Counted from the first letter of the stretch, positions 7,971 through 18,981 are shown. The stretch is DNA of 64,000 bases from Spectribacter acetivorans (GCF_031846305.1 NZ_JAVRHY010000001.1:248001-312000); one strand, 5' to 3'. The notes: a model not told the origin generated them from the letters alone. Translations and numbers: made by a program.

Positions 7971-9028
7971 AGGTTGTCCGCCTCCGGCGCCGGCAGGTTG
8001 AGCACCACGCTGAAGCGGTCCGGGCCGCGGGCCGTCTGCAGGCTGGCGCGGCCGCCATAGCGCAGGGCCAGGCGTTGCTCGATGTTGGCCAGGGCCAGGC
8101 GCAGGCCGCCGCTGTCATCATCGGGTTTCTCGATCCGGGGATTGGTCACGCTCACCGCCAGGAAATCGCCGCGGCGGACCGCCTCGATGCTGATGCGCCC
8201 GCCGCCCGGCAGCTTTTCGATGCCGTGGCGAATAGCGTTCTCCACCAGCGGTTGCAGCGACAGCGGCGGTAATGGCCAGTCGGCCACTGCCGGTTCGATA
8301 TGGCGATCCAGGGTCAACCGGTCCCCCAGCCGCAGTGCCTCGATGCGGGTGTAGGCGTCCACCAGTTCCAGTTCCTCGCGCAGGGTGGCCAGCGGGCGGT
8401 CATCGTCGGCCAGGCTGGCGCGCAGAATGTCCGACAGGTCCTCGATGGCGCGTTCGGCATCGGCCGGGCGCATCGCCACCAGGGCGGCGATGCTGTTCAG
8501 GCAGTTGAACAGGAAGTGCGGCCGGATGCGGGCCTGCAGGGCCTGGTAGCGGGCCTCGGCTTCGGCGGCGGCCTGGCGTTGCCAGGCGTCGCGCAGCCAG
8601 AAATAGCGCAGGCCCAGCGCCGACACCACGGCGCAGACGCCGAGATTGCGGATCAGGAAATCCTGATGGCTGATATCGGCCACCAGCGGGGCGATGCCGG
8701 TCTGCGGGCCGGCCAGGTACACGATCTCGCTCAGGGCGAAGGTCACCGCCAGCAGGCCGGTGTAGCTCAGGCCGGCCACCAGGCGGGCATTGAGGTGCCC
8801 CAGATGCCGGCGGATCAGGCACAGCGCGGCCACGCTGAAGATGCCGATCCACTGCAGATACAGCGACATCAGGAACAGCGAGAACCAGAAACCGCGGGCG
8901 GTCTGCAGCGCCGACAGGGCCAGCACCACTGCCACCAGCTGGCAGATCACCAGCACATCCACCACCCGCCCGGTGCCGCAGAAATCCGGCAGGAATGCCT
9001 GGGCGGGGCGCGTCGCCGTGGGGTTCAT
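7967..9028 (-). CDS. algZ: LytS-type sensor histidine kinase (AlgZ/FimS-like)
   Basis: A 353-residue membrane kinase. The N-terminal half has four to five hydrophobic segments; the His_kinase domain carries the phospho-acceptor in R-I-R-P-H-F-L-F-N-C-L-N-S-I and the ATPase domain contains P-L-V-E-N-A-I-R-H-G-I as N-box. This is the 5TM/'histidine kinase' LytS class that pairs with LytTR regulators. ATG 9028 is chosen because the frame upstream runs into the argH promoter region; it gives an N-terminus of ~20 polar residues before the first membrane segment. First gene of the minus-strand block; it is divergent from argH with 88 bases between starts. Confidence 0.9.
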   Translation of the reverse strand: MNPTATRPAQAFLPDFCGTGRVVDVLVICQLVAVVLALSALQTARGFWFSLFLMSLYLQWIGIFSVAALCLIRRHLGHLNARLVAGLSYTGLLAVTFALSEIVYLAGPQTGIAPLVADISHQDFLIRNLGVCAVVSALGLRYFWLRDAWQRQAAAEAEARYQALQARIRPHFLFNCLNSIAALVAMRPADAERAIEDLSDILRASLADDDRPLATLREELELVDAYTRIEALRLGDRLTLDRHIEPAVADWPLPPLSLQPLVENAIRHGIEKLPGGGRISIEAVRRGDFLAVSVTNPRIEKPDDDSGGLRLALANIEQRLALRYGGRASLQTARGPDRFSVVLNLPAPEADNL

Positions 9029-9070
9029 CCGGGCAGTGTTCGGCGCGGCGGTCCCGGGGTCAAGCGGCGT

Positions 9071-9079
9071 TGCTATAAT
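9071..9079 (+). promoter_or_regulatory. Extended -10 promoter element for argH
   Basis: The bases TGCTATAAT give a perfect -10 hexamer (9074-9079) preceded by the TGn extension. No good -35 is visible, which is typical for extended -10 promoters. It would start transcription about 7 bases downstream, roughly 30 bases before the argH ATG. Position and direction fit; no mapping data. Confidence 0.6.
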
Positions 9080-9116
9080 TCGCGGCCTTTCGCAAACGGC
9101 GGTAGCCGCAGCCAAC

Positions 9117-10514
9117 ATGGCCGACAAGCCCACCAACCAGAGCTGGGGCGGACGCTTCAGTGAAGGCCCGGATGCCCGGGTGCAGCGTTTCACCGCCTCG
9201 GTGTCGTTCGATTGCCGCCTGGCGCCCTACGACATTCGCGGTTCGATTGCCCACGCCACCATGCTGGCGAAGGTGGGCGTGCTTACCGATGATGAGCGCG
9301 ACCGGATCGTGGCCGGGCTGCAGGACATCGGCGGTGAAATCGAGCGCGGCGAGCTGGTATGGCGCGACGACCTCGAAGACGTGCACATGAACATCGAGGC
9401 CCGCCTGACCGAGCGCATCGGCGAGGCGGGCAAGAAACTGCACACCGGCCGTTCCCGCAACGACCAGGTCGCCACCGACCTGCGCCTGCTGCTGCGTGCC
9501 GGAATCGACGAGCTGTGCGCGGAACTGGCGCGCCTGCGGACCGGGCTGATCGACCTGGCCGAACGCGAGGCCGATACCGTGATGCCCGGCTTCACCCACA
9601 TGCAGGTGGCCCAGCCGGTGACCTTCGGCCACCACATGCTGGCCTGGGAAGCCATGCTGGCGCGTGACAGCGCCCGGCTGGCCGACACCCGTCGTCGGGT
9701 CAATGTGCTGCCGCTGGGCAGTGCGGCGCTGGCCGGCACTACCTTCCCGATCGATCGGCCGTTCGTGGCCGAGCAGCTGGGGTTCGACGACGTCGCCGAG
9801 AACTCGCTGGATGCGGTGTCCGATCGTGATTTCGCGATCGAATTCCTGGCCGATGCCGCGCTGGTGATGACCCACCTGTCGCGGATGGCCGAGGAGCTGA
9901 TCCTGTGGATCAGTCCGGCGTTCGGATTCGTCGAGCTGCCGGACCGCTACTGCACCGGCTCCTCGATCATGCCGCAGAAGAAGAATCCCGACGTGCCGGA
10001 AATCGTGCGCGGCAAGACCGGACGGGTCACCGGCCACCTGATGGCCCTTCTCACCCTGATGAAGGGCCAGCCGCTGGCCTACAACCGCGACAACCAGGAA
10101 GACAAGGAGCCGCTGTTCGACACCCTCGATACCCTGCGTGACTGCCTGGGCCTCTATGCCGACATGGTGCCGCACATCCGGGTGGATGCCGACGCCTGCC
10201 GGCGCGCAGCCGCCCGCGGCTTTGCCACCGCCACCGATCTGGCGGACTACCTGGTGCGCAAGGGCGTGGCGTTCCGCGATGCCCATGAAATCGTGGGCAA
10301 GGCGGTGCGAGCGGCGCAGGACGGTGGCGTCGATCTGGCCGATCTGTCTCTGGGCACGTTACGCGGTTTTTCCGACATGATCGGCGACGATGTCTACCAG
10401 GTTCTGACGCTCGATGGCTCGGTCGCCGCGCGCGACCACATTGGCGGCACCGCCCCGGCGCAGGTGCGGGCGGCGGCGGCCCGGGCGCGGCAGCGGCTGG
10501 CCGCGAACGACTGA
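9117..10514 (+). CDS. argH: Argininosuccinate lyase
   Basis: A 465-residue enzyme of the fumarase/aspartase superfamily that cleaves argininosuccinate to arginine and fumarate in the last step of arginine synthesis. Key motifs: W-G-G-R-F near the start, S-R-N-D-Q-V (conserved substrate loop), T-H-M-Q-V-A-Q-P, and the superfamily signature G-S-S-I-M-P-Q-K-K-N-P-D with the catalytic Ser. ATG 9117 fits the family N-terminus; a longer in-frame extension exists but is over the divergent promoter. Arginine made here could feed the SpeA decarboxylase encoded further along. Confidence 0.97.
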   Translation: MADKPTNQSWGGRFSEGPDARVQRFTASVSFDCRLAPYDIRGSIAHATMLAKVGVLTDDERDRIVAGLQDIGGEIERGELVWRDDLEDVHMNIEARLTERIGEAGKKLHTGRSRNDQVATDLRLLLRAGIDELCAELARLRTGLIDLAEREADTVMPGFTHMQVAQPVTFGHHMLAWEAMLARDSARLADTRRRVNVLPLGSAALAGTTFPIDRPFVAEQLGFDDVAENSLDAVSDRDFAIEFLADAALVMTHLSRMAEELILWISPAFGFVELPDRYCTGSSIMPQKKNPDVPEIVRGKTGRVTGHLMALLTLMKGQPLAYNRDNQEDKEPLFDTLDTLRDCLGLYADMVPHIRVDADACRRAAARGFATATDLADYLVRKGVAFRDAHEIVGKAVRAAQDGGVDLADLSLGTLRGFSDMIGDDVYQVLTLDGSVAARDHIGGTAPAQVRAAAARARQRLAAND

Positions 10515-10584
10515 CGCGATCACGAAACCCTGCCCGCCATACGGCGTCCAAGTCTGACGGCTTCGACGTTTGCGGGAGGTTGCC

Positions 10585-11097
10585 ATGCGACGTCGTCTTT
10601 ACTTCCTCGTGCCCGACGCCGGCACGGCCGAAACCATTGTTGACGAACTGCTGCTGGCCCGGATCGAGGCGCGCCACATGCATGTGGTAGCCCGGGAGGG
10701 TACGCCGCTGGGCGATCTGCCCGAGGCGGATCTGCGCCAGAAATCCGACCTGATCGAATCCGCCGAGCGTGGGCTGGCCGTCGGGGGTGCCACCGGCGTG
10801 CTGGCCGGCCTGACGGCGGTGACGTTCCCGCCGGCCGGGGTCGTGGTCGGCGGCGGGTTGGTGGCCGCCACAACCCTGGCCGGGGCGGGCTTCGGCGCCT
10901 GGGCCGCCAGCATGATCGGCATTCGCCTGCCCAATCGCGAAATCCGCAACTACGAGCAGGCCATTGACGACGGTCAGCTGCTGCTGATGGTGGATGTGCC
11001 GAACGCTGATGTGGGCGGCATCGCCGAACTGGTGCGCTCGCATCATCCCGAGGTGAACATCGGTGACACCGAGCCGCACAAGCCGGCGTTTCCGTAA
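10585..11097 (+). CDS. Putative membrane-associated stress-type protein (DUF1269-like)
   Basis: A 170-residue protein. The N-terminal ~65 residues look like a compact alpha/beta ferredoxin-like domain (R-R-L-Y-F-L-V-P-D, A-R-H-M-H-V-V-A-R-E-G), followed by a Gly/Ala-rich hydrophobic stretch at about 75-115 that could be a membrane hairpin, and a C-terminal beta-alpha-beta (G-Q-L-L-L-M-V-D-V-P). This layout matches the DUF1269/'general stress protein 17M-like' group. ATG 10585 is preceded by GGGAGGT at a good distance; an earlier TTG is rejected. It follows argH by 70 bases. Function unknown. Confidence 0.7.
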   Translation: MRRRLYFLVPDAGTAETIVDELLLARIEARHMHVVAREGTPLGDLPEADLRQKSDLIESAERGLAVGGATGVLAGLTAVTFPPAGVVVGGGLVAATTLAGAGFGAWAASMIGIRLPNREIRNYEQAIDDGQLLLMVDVPNADVGGIAELVRSHHPEVNIGDTEPHKPAFP

Positions 11098-11101
11098 CCG
11101 G

Positions 11102-12118
11102 TCAGCTGTTGTCGCGGCGGATGTCCAGACTCAGATCGTGGATTACCGCGCGACCCTGGTCGATGCGGAAGATGGCGGTTTCGGCGATCGTCAGCCGCGC
11201 GCCATCGTCGCCGGAGGCCAGCCGTTCATCCAGGTTCGATGACACGCGGATGCCGGCGGCGGTGCGCTGCATGGTCGTATCCCGGCGCGTGACCCGGTAA
11301 TCCTCGGCTCGGTCGAAGGTTTCCTGCCACAGCTCGCGCAGCGCCTCCCGGTCGAGTTCGTCCCAGCCGCTGCCGTTGGGCAGGCGCACGCGGATGCGGG
11401 CGTCCGTGGCCACGTGGGTCACGATGCCGGCGGCGTCGCGTCTGCCGGCGGCGTCTGTGATGTTGTCCAGCGTCTTGGTCACGGCACCGCGATTGCCACG
11501 GGCCACCGGCTGTGGTTCGCCGCCGCCCTCGCGGGCCGCCAGATACCGCTGCGAGGCCGGGTGGCCGTGTTCCGTCGCTGCCCGGCGCAGCCAGGACAGC
11601 CCGGCCTGCTCGTCGCCCGCGTCCACCAACTGCATGCCGAGCGCGTACTGCGCCTCGGCATTGCCGTGGTCGGCCGCCTGTTCATACCAGTGGCGGGCGC
11701 GCGCCGCATCGGGTTCGGTGCCAAGCCCCTTTTCGTAGGCTTGCGCGGTCTCGAACATGCCGTTGGCGTCGCCGGCCTCGGCCGCCTTACGGTACCAGTG
11801 CAGCGCTTTTTCGTAGTCCTGCTCGGTGCCCTCGCCGGCGGCGTACATGTTGGCCAGGTTGAGCATGCCCTGGGTATTGCCGGATTCCGCGATCACCTTG
11901 TAGCGGTCGAAGGCCTCGTCGAACTGGCCCATCTTGTAGACCGCATAGGCCTTGAGCACGCTGACCATGTCGCGGGCGATGCGGTCCTGATCGTTGCCGT
12001 TGCCGGCTTCAGCCTGGAACTGCGCCAGGGACGCCGGCGCGATAAGGCAGGCCAGTAGCGCAAGCGCTGCTGTTCGGCGCCGTCGCGACGATCTGGGTCG
12101 AATGCTGAGAACGGGCAT
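11102..12118 (-). CDS. Secreted Sel1-like repeat (TPR) protein with NTF2-like C-terminal domain
   Basis: A 338-residue protein with an Arg-rich start and hydrophobic signal segment (A-A-L-A-L-L-A-C-L-I-A-P-A-S-L-A), probably cleaved after A-x-A-like L-A-Q. Residues ~65-205 hold four Sel1-like repeats, e.g. G-N-T-Q-G-M-L-N-L-A-N-M-Y-A-A-G-E-G and A-L-H-W-Y-R-K-A-A-E-A-G-D. The last ~110 residues (V-T-K-T-L-D-N-I-T-D-A onwards) resemble a SnoaL/NTF2-like fold (inferred). The start at 12118 is supported by GGAAGGA in front. Sel1 proteins serve as protein-interaction scaffolds; the partner is unknown. Confidence 0.78.
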   Translation of the reverse strand: MPVLSIRPRSSRRRRTAALALLACLIAPASLAQFQAEAGNGNDQDRIARDMVSVLKAYAVYKMGQFDEAFDRYKVIAESGNTQGMLNLANMYAAGEGTEQDYEKALHWYRKAAEAGDANGMFETAQAYEKGLGTEPDAARARHWYEQAADHGNAEAQYALGMQLVDAGDEQAGLSWLRRAATEHGHPASQRYLAAREGGGEPQPVARGNRGAVTKTLDNITDAAGRRDAAGIVTHVATDARIRVRLPNGSGWDELDREALRELWQETFDRAEDYRVTRRDTTMQRTAAGIRVSSNLDERLASGDDGARLTIAETAIFRIDQGRAVIHDLSLDIRRDNS

Positions 12119-12308
12119 GCGTTTTCCTTCCGACTTGGTACGCGGCGGTAACCCGGGCGGGCTCACCGATCCCGTGCGTGGTCGCCCAGTCATAACATCT
12201 CTGTGGTCCCCTTGTTGGGCACGTCTGGCGCACGGGCAACGCCTGTACGCGCCGGCGGCTGCCAGCTAGGCTGCCGGGTCACGCATTCCGGAGCGAGGGG
12301 GAAGCGTT

Positions 12309-12731
12309 ATGGGTGTTGGAAAACCGATGGCGGTGGTGTCGGCAGCCACGTTGCTGCTGGCACTCTGGTCGCTGCGGGCCGGGTCGATGATGGGCGGCGA
12401 GGGCCCGCCGCCCTGCGATTCGCAGGCCTGTTTCGTCGACGCGGTCGCGGCCTGCGAGTCGGGCGCGGCCTACATGACCCGGTCGGCGGCCGGTGCTACC
12501 GCCCAGTATCAGGTCGAGGGGGCCACCGAGGATGGACGCTGTCGGCTGGCGCTGATCTACATCACCCATCCGGAACCGGCCTGGCGCGAGAAGCCCCTGT
12601 TCTTCGCCGTGGATCCCGGCGGCGATGTCGGGGCTCAGCTCAAGCAGGCCGTCGAGGGTTGTCTGACCGGCGACGCGGACAGTGAATTCCGCTGCGACGG
12701 GCCGCTGCTGGACGTCACCGGGGATCGTTGA
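12309..12731 (+). CDS. Small exported hypothetical protein
   Basis: A 140-residue protein with an N-terminal hydrophobic helix (V-V-S-A-A-T-L-L-L-A-L-W-S-L) that looks like a signal anchor or uncleaved signal. The exported part has five or six cysteines (C-D-S-Q-A-C-F, A-A-C-E-S-G, G-R-C-R-L, G-C-L-T-G, F-R-C-D-G), enough for disulfides, consistent with periplasmic location. A GGAGCGAGGGGG ribosome site precedes the ATG. I do not recognise the family. Confidence 0.6.
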   Translation: MGVGKPMAVVSAATLLLALWSLRAGSMMGGEGPPPCDSQACFVDAVAACESGAAYMTRSAAGATAQYQVEGATEDGRCRLALIYITHPEPAWREKPLFFAVDPGGDVGAQLKQAVEGCLTGDADSEFRCDGPLLDVTGDR

Positions 12732-12753
12732 CCGACCGCGGCGACAAGCCGGA

Positions 12754-12897
12754 TCAGCCCATCAGGCCCAGCACGCCGGTGATGATCAGGTAGCCGGCCA
12801 CGATGTAGTTGAGCAGGCGCGGCACCAGCAGAATGGCGATACCGGCGGCCAGTGAAACAATGGGCACCAGGGTGGCGCTGGAAATGGTCAGTGTCAT
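12754..12897 (-). CDS. Small membrane protein (DUF3096-like)
   Basis: A 47-residue protein that is almost entirely membrane-embedded: P-I-V-S-L-A-A-G-I-A-I-L-L-V-P-R-L-L-N-Y-I-V-A, then Y-L-I-I-T-G-V-L-G-L-M-G. The L-x-x-G-I-x-I-L-x-x-P-x-L-L-N-Y-I-V-A-x-Y-L pattern is that of the DUF3096 family of two-helix miniproteins. GGAG sits upstream of the ATG. Function unknown. Confidence 0.72.
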   Translation of the reverse strand: MTLTISSATLVPIVSLAAGIAILLVPRLLNYIVAGYLIITGVLGLMG

Positions 12898-13066
12898 CGG
12901 AAGGCTCCGGCGTTGGGTGGAAGGCCGAGCTTGGCGGGACAGGCGCGTCACCGCAATCCCGAATCTCGGCACAATAATGTGCCAGCCAACAGTTGGACGG
13001 CGAGTTGTGGTGGGTTGGGGTGACGTTGAACAATGCCGGCGTGGGGATGTTCGGCGGGAGAACGAG

Positions 13067-14719
13067 GTGTTTTCCACGGACGCGGTCGGTCACCGGTGGT
13101 GGGTCGCCACGGGTCTGGTCATGGCGCTTGCGGCATGCGGTGGTGGTGGCTCCGACACGCCGCCGGCGGTCCCGGACCCCGAGCCGGAGTTCCGAAGCAT
13201 TTCCGGCGCCGGGAACAACGCCGAATCGCCGGTGGTCGGCCGCGCGGATACCCCGATGGCGCGAATGGTTCATCCCGCGTATCCGGACGGGTTGGCCGAG
13301 CCCTCCGGCATCGATAGGCCGAATCCGCGCGCCGTCAGCAACATCGTCGCCCGACAGAGCGGCAGTCTGCCCAATGCCGCCGGGGCCAGCGATTTTCTCT
13401 GGCAGTGGGGGCAGTTCCTGGACCATGACCTGACCCTGGCTCGGGAACAGGCGGATGCGCCCCTGCCGATTCCGGTACCGCCGGGCGACGAGTACTTCGA
13501 TCCGGCCGGGTCCGGGGCGGTGGAGATTCCCTTCGATCGCAGCGAGTACGACCCCGATACCGGCCAGGCGGATCCCCGTCAGCAGATGAATGCGCTGACT
13601 GCCTATATTGACGCCAGCCAGGTGTACGGGTCCGACGAGGACCGGGCACAGGCATTGCGGCGCAACGACGGCAGCGGCAAGTTGCGCACCAGCGAGGGCG
13701 CGTTGCTGCCCCTGAATACCACGGGTCTCGAAAACAATCCGGACAGTGATGATCCGTCGCTGTTCGTGGCGGGCGATGTACGGGCCAACGAACAGGTTGC
13801 GCTCACGGCGCTGCATGTTCTGTTTGTGCGTGAGCACAATCGGCTGGCGGAGCGCTTGCATGCGGCCGACGCAGCGCTGGACGGCGACGCCCTGTATCAG
13901 CACGCCCGCGCCATTGTGATTGCCAAGGTGCAGCGAATTACCTATGAGGAATTCCTGCCTCTCTTGCTGGGCGAGAACGGGTTGTCGCCCTATGACGGCT
14001 ACGACCCGGATACCGAGGCCCACCTGACCAACGAGTTTGCCACCGTGGCGTTTCGCCTCGGCCACAGCCTGCTTTCATCCACGCTGCGACGTATCGGCCC
14101 GGACGGACAAACCATCGCCGCCGGCGACCTTCCTCTGCGTGATGCGTTCTTCTTTTCGCCGGAGCGGCTGCGGGCCGAGGGCGGCATTGAACCTTTGCTG
14201 CGGGGCCTGGCCGAACAGCGGGCGCAGGAGCTCGATCCGCTGGTGGTCGACGACGTGCGCAACTTTCTGTTCGGCCCGCCGGGCGACGGCGGTCGCGATC
14301 TGATCGCGCTTAACCTGCAGCGTGCGCGGGATCATGGCCTGCCCGCCTACAACGAACTCCGGCGGTCGCTGGGCCTGACAGCAAAGGCGACGTTTGCCGA
14401 TGTCAGCTCGGACCCGGAAATCCGTGCCCGGCTGGTCGAAGCCTACGACAGCGTCGAACTGATCGACCCCTGGATCGGCTGCATGGCGGAGGACCACTTG
14501 CCCGGCGCCATGGTGGGAGAACTGGCCTTCAGCATCCTCAAGCGCCAGTTCGAATCCCTTCGTGATGGTGATCGATTCTGGTACGAGCGCCTGGATGCTG
14601 CCACTTACACCGAACTGGGTGTTGAGGAGATCGGGCGGGCATCGCTGGCGCGAATCATCCGCGACAACACCGCCATCGAAGACGAGATTCCGGATGACGT
14701 GTTTCGCGTGGCGCCCTGA
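13067..14719 (+). CDS. Animal-type haem peroxidase, probable lipoprotein
   Basis: A ~550-residue member of the peroxidase-cyclooxygenase superfamily. The distal histidine lies in W-G-Q-F-L-D-H-D-L-T, the haem-linking Asp region is the same loop, A-Y-I-D-A-S-Q-V-Y-G-S and L-F-V-R-E-H-N-R-L-A follow in order, and the proximal histidine is in F-R-L-G-H-S-L. The start is uncertain: GTG 13067 after GGGAG gives a signal segment ending L-A-A-C, a plausible lipobox, so the protein would be membrane-tethered outside the cytoplasm. Bacterial members (peroxicins/peroxidasin-like) oxidise halides or organic substrates with H2O2; the substrate here is unknown. No companion gene is evident. Confidence 0.88.
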   Translation: MFSTDAVGHRWWVATGLVMALAACGGGGSDTPPAVPDPEPEFRSISGAGNNAESPVVGRADTPMARMVHPAYPDGLAEPSGIDRPNPRAVSNIVARQSGSLPNAAGASDFLWQWGQFLDHDLTLAREQADAPLPIPVPPGDEYFDPAGSGAVEIPFDRSEYDPDTGQADPRQQMNALTAYIDASQVYGSDEDRAQALRRNDGSGKLRTSEGALLPLNTTGLENNPDSDDPSLFVAGDVRANEQVALTALHVLFVREHNRLAERLHAADAALDGDALYQHARAIVIAKVQRITYEEFLPLLLGENGLSPYDGYDPDTEAHLTNEFATVAFRLGHSLLSSTLRRIGPDGQTIAAGDLPLRDAFFFSPERLRAEGGIEPLLRGLAEQRAQELDPLVVDDVRNFLFGPPGDGGRDLIALNLQRARDHGLPAYNELRRSLGLTAKATFADVSSDPEIRARLVEAYDSVELIDPWIGCMAEDHLPGAMVGELAFSILKRQFESLRDGDRFWYERLDAATYTELGVEEIGRASLARIIRDNTAIEDEIPDDVFRVAP

Positions 14720-14728
14720 GTCGGCTTG

Positions 14729-16126
14729 TCAGTGCCGGTCACCCGATGATCGGTCCAGCCGCGCCTGCAGCAACCAGGTAGGCATGGCGCCCTTGCCCTT
14801 GATGTTGATCTGCCCGCGATACTCGGTGCGGTAGCGGGTGTACAAGGCTTGTTGGGTGCGCTGGTCGATCTGGATTTGGCCCGGCACGCCATGGGATTCC
14901 ATGCGAGCCGCCGTATTGACGGTGTCACCCCAGAGGTCGTAGGCAAACCGGCGTGTGCCGATCACGCCGGCAACCAATGGCCCCGAGGCCAGGCCGATAC
15001 GCATACTGATGCCGTAGTGTCGTGCTGCTGCGAGGCTCGCAATGGAGTCTCTCATGCCCAGCGCCATTTCCGCCGCAACCACTGCATGCCGGGGATTCGG
15101 GTCCGGCAGGCCCGCTACCGCCATATAGGCATCACCGATGGTCTTGATTTTCTCGACGCCGCAATTCTCGGCAAGGGCATCGAAGTGGCTGAAAATCTCG
15201 TTGAGCAGGGTGACCACCGCGTCGGGATGCAGTTTTGCCGCGAGTGGCGTGAAGCCGACGATGTCCGCGAACAGTACCGTCGCCCCGTCGCAGTGCTGCG
15301 CGATCAGTCCCGGCGAGTACTTGAGTTCCTGGGCAATGCCAGCTGGCAGGATATTCAGCAGGAGCTCGTCGGATAGCGCACGCTCTGCCTCCAGCCTTTC
15401 CTGCTGGTCGGCAATGATCCGGGATCGCCGGTACGCCTCCCGCGACATTCGCCACATCTGTACGCAGATCACCATGCCGGTGGCGTAGGCCGCGATCGGC
15501 ATGAACAGGTAATAGAACATGTCGTACAGGTCGATCAATCCGTCCCGATGTGCGCCAATGGTCAGCCAGCCGGACACCGCGACATAAGCGCCGACACCGA
15601 TGGCGCCCTGTAGCGGATACAGGCGGAATATGGTGAGCCCGAAGAACGCGATCACGATGAGTACGCTGGAGACCACGCCCGGGGACGGCTGGGCCCAGAA
15701 GCCGATGCCGATCACTGCAAAGCCGGAAATGACATTCACCGCGGCGCTGGCGGGCAGAACCCAGCGCCGCAGAGTGGGCCGATAGGTCAGCCACAGGCAG
15801 AGGAGCAGCATGCTGACGACCAGGGCCACCCAGGTACCGGCGACCGGGAATGCCGACCGAGCGGCCACCCAGAAACCGGGCAGACCGCCGATCCACGAGG
15901 TGATGGCTACGATGGTGCCGAATCGCACTATCGGGAGGACTTCGATCTCCTGCCATTCCCTGAAAAGCCGGTCGACTTCCGGCACTAGGAATCGAAGGCC
16001 GAGTGGGGTCATCGCCATCGATGGGCGAGCCGTGGGAAGGTTGCCCGGGCCACTGAGGTTCGCCAGGGCTGGCCTGGTACCAGCCGCTGTCGATGGATCT
16101 CCGTCAGAGATCAGAGTCCCGTGCAC
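14729..16126 (-). CDS. Membrane-bound class III adenylate cyclase
   Basis: A 465-residue protein: a polar N-terminus of ~60 residues, six hydrophobic segments (about 68-220), a coiled-coil signalling helix (Q-Q-E-R-L-E-A-E-R-A-L-S-D-E-L-L-L-N-I-L-P) and a class III catalytic domain. Metal-binding Asp are in L-F-A-D-I-V-G-F-T and I-G-D-A-Y-M; the adenine-selecting Lys is in E-K-I-K-T-I-G and the Asp in Y-D-L-W-G-D-T-V-N, so ATP rather than GTP is predicted. The transition-state N-T-A-A-R-M is intact. I use GTG 16126, which follows an AGGGGGTG site; ATG 16018 is an alternative. Signal sensed is unknown. It ends 9 bases from the convergent peroxidase gene. Confidence 0.9.
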   Translation of the reverse strand: MHGTLISDGDPSTAAGTRPALANLSGPGNLPTARPSMAMTPLGLRFLVPEVDRLFREWQEIEVLPIVRFGTIVAITSWIGGLPGFWVAARSAFPVAGTWVALVVSMLLLCLWLTYRPTLRRWVLPASAAVNVISGFAVIGIGFWAQPSPGVVSSVLIVIAFFGLTIFRLYPLQGAIGVGAYVAVSGWLTIGAHRDGLIDLYDMFYYLFMPIAAYATGMVICVQMWRMSREAYRRSRIIADQQERLEAERALSDELLLNILPAGIAQELKYSPGLIAQHCDGATVLFADIVGFTPLAAKLHPDAVVTLLNEIFSHFDALAENCGVEKIKTIGDAYMAVAGLPDPNPRHAVVAAEMALGMRDSIASLAAARHYGISMRIGLASGPLVAGVIGTRRFAYDLWGDTVNTAARMESHGVPGQIQIDQRTQQALYTRYRTEYRGQINIKGKGAMPTWLLQARLDRSSGDRH

Positions 16127-16261
16127 TGAACACCCCCTGCAGCAACGATCCTCACCGATGCTGACGCATGGGCGGCCACGCCGGGCGCGTCAGTTATCTT
16201 TATTACTATTGCACAGGTTGGGGCGAAATCGAAGCCTCCAGCAGCGAGGCCAACGACGTGT

Positions 16262-17125
16262 TCAGAAAAGCTTTCGCTTGAGCCGAAACAGGGCGGAAAT
16301 GTCCTCATCGCCGTGGTCGTCGGCGATCAGCCGCTCATAATCGGCCAGCGTTCGCTCGGCCAGCGGCAACTGCCCGCCGCGCGTCTCGGCCATGTGCTGG
16401 CAGATGGCCAGATCCTTATGGTGCAGCGCCACCTTGAAGCCGAACCCGGTGTACTCGCCGCGGACCATCGTGGGCCCGCGGTTCTGGACGAACCAGTTGC
16501 CGGCGGCGCCCGAGCCCACCACCTCGATCACCTTGTCCAGCGGCAGATTCAGCGCGGTGGCAAAGGACAGGGCCTCGGTCACCGCCTGGTTGATGCCGGC
16601 CGCCATCACCTGGTTGACCGCCTTGGTCGCCTGGCCGCTGCCGGCGTCGCCCATGTGCACGATACGCTGGCCCATCGCCTCCAGCGCCGGCCGGGCGCGT
16701 TCGAAAGCGTCTTCGTCGCCGCCGACCATCATTGCCAGGGTGCCGTTGGCGGCGCCTTCCGTGCCGCCGGATACCGGGGCATCGAGAAACGCGCCGCCCT
16801 GAGCCGACACCTGTGAAGCCGCCTCGCGGGCAGTATCGGACGCGACGGTGGAACAGTCGATGACGATGGTGCCGGGCTGCATGGCGGGCAGAATGGCGTC
16901 GACCACGGTCAGCACGTCGGCGTCGGCCGACACGCACGTGACGATGACGTCGCACAGCCCGGCGAGTTCGCCGATGTCCGCCAGGGCGGATATGCCGTGC
17001 TCCGAGGTGAAGCGCTCGCGCGGTTCGGCTCCGCGGTTGTAGACGGCCCGCAGCAGGCCGGCGCGATGGAGATTGGCGGCCATGGCGTAACCCATGGCGC
17101 CCAGGCCGATGAATCCGGCTTGCAT
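16262..17125 (-). CDS. NAD(P)-dependent beta-hydroxyacid dehydrogenase (3-hydroxyisobutyrate dehydrogenase family)
   Basis: A 287-residue enzyme. The Rossmann motif is G-F-I-G-L-G-A-M-G-Y-A-M-A, the substrate loop is D-A-P-V-S-G-G-T-E-G-A, and the catalytic Lys is in G-S-G-Q-A-T-K-A-V-N-Q, all typical of 3-hydroxyisobutyrate / tartronate-semialdehyde / glyoxylate-succinic semialdehyde reductases. The substrate cannot be told from motifs; the last residues are unusual (A-L-F-R-L-K-R-K-L-F). It follows speA by 11 bases and is probably co-transcribed. Confidence 0.88.
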   Translation of the reverse strand: MQAGFIGLGAMGYAMAANLHRAGLLRAVYNRGAEPRERFTSEHGISALADIGELAGLCDVIVTCVSADADVLTVVDAILPAMQPGTIVIDCSTVASDTAREAASQVSAQGGAFLDAPVSGGTEGAANGTLAMMVGGDEDAFERARPALEAMGQRIVHMGDAGSGQATKAVNQVMAAGINQAVTEALSFATALNLPLDKVIEVVGSGAAGNWFVQNRGPTMVRGEYTGFGFKVALHHKDLAICQHMAETRGGQLPLAERTLADYERLIADDHGDEDISALFRLKRKLF

Positions 17126-17136
17126 TGGATGACTCC

Positions 17137-18981
<1,845 letters not shown>

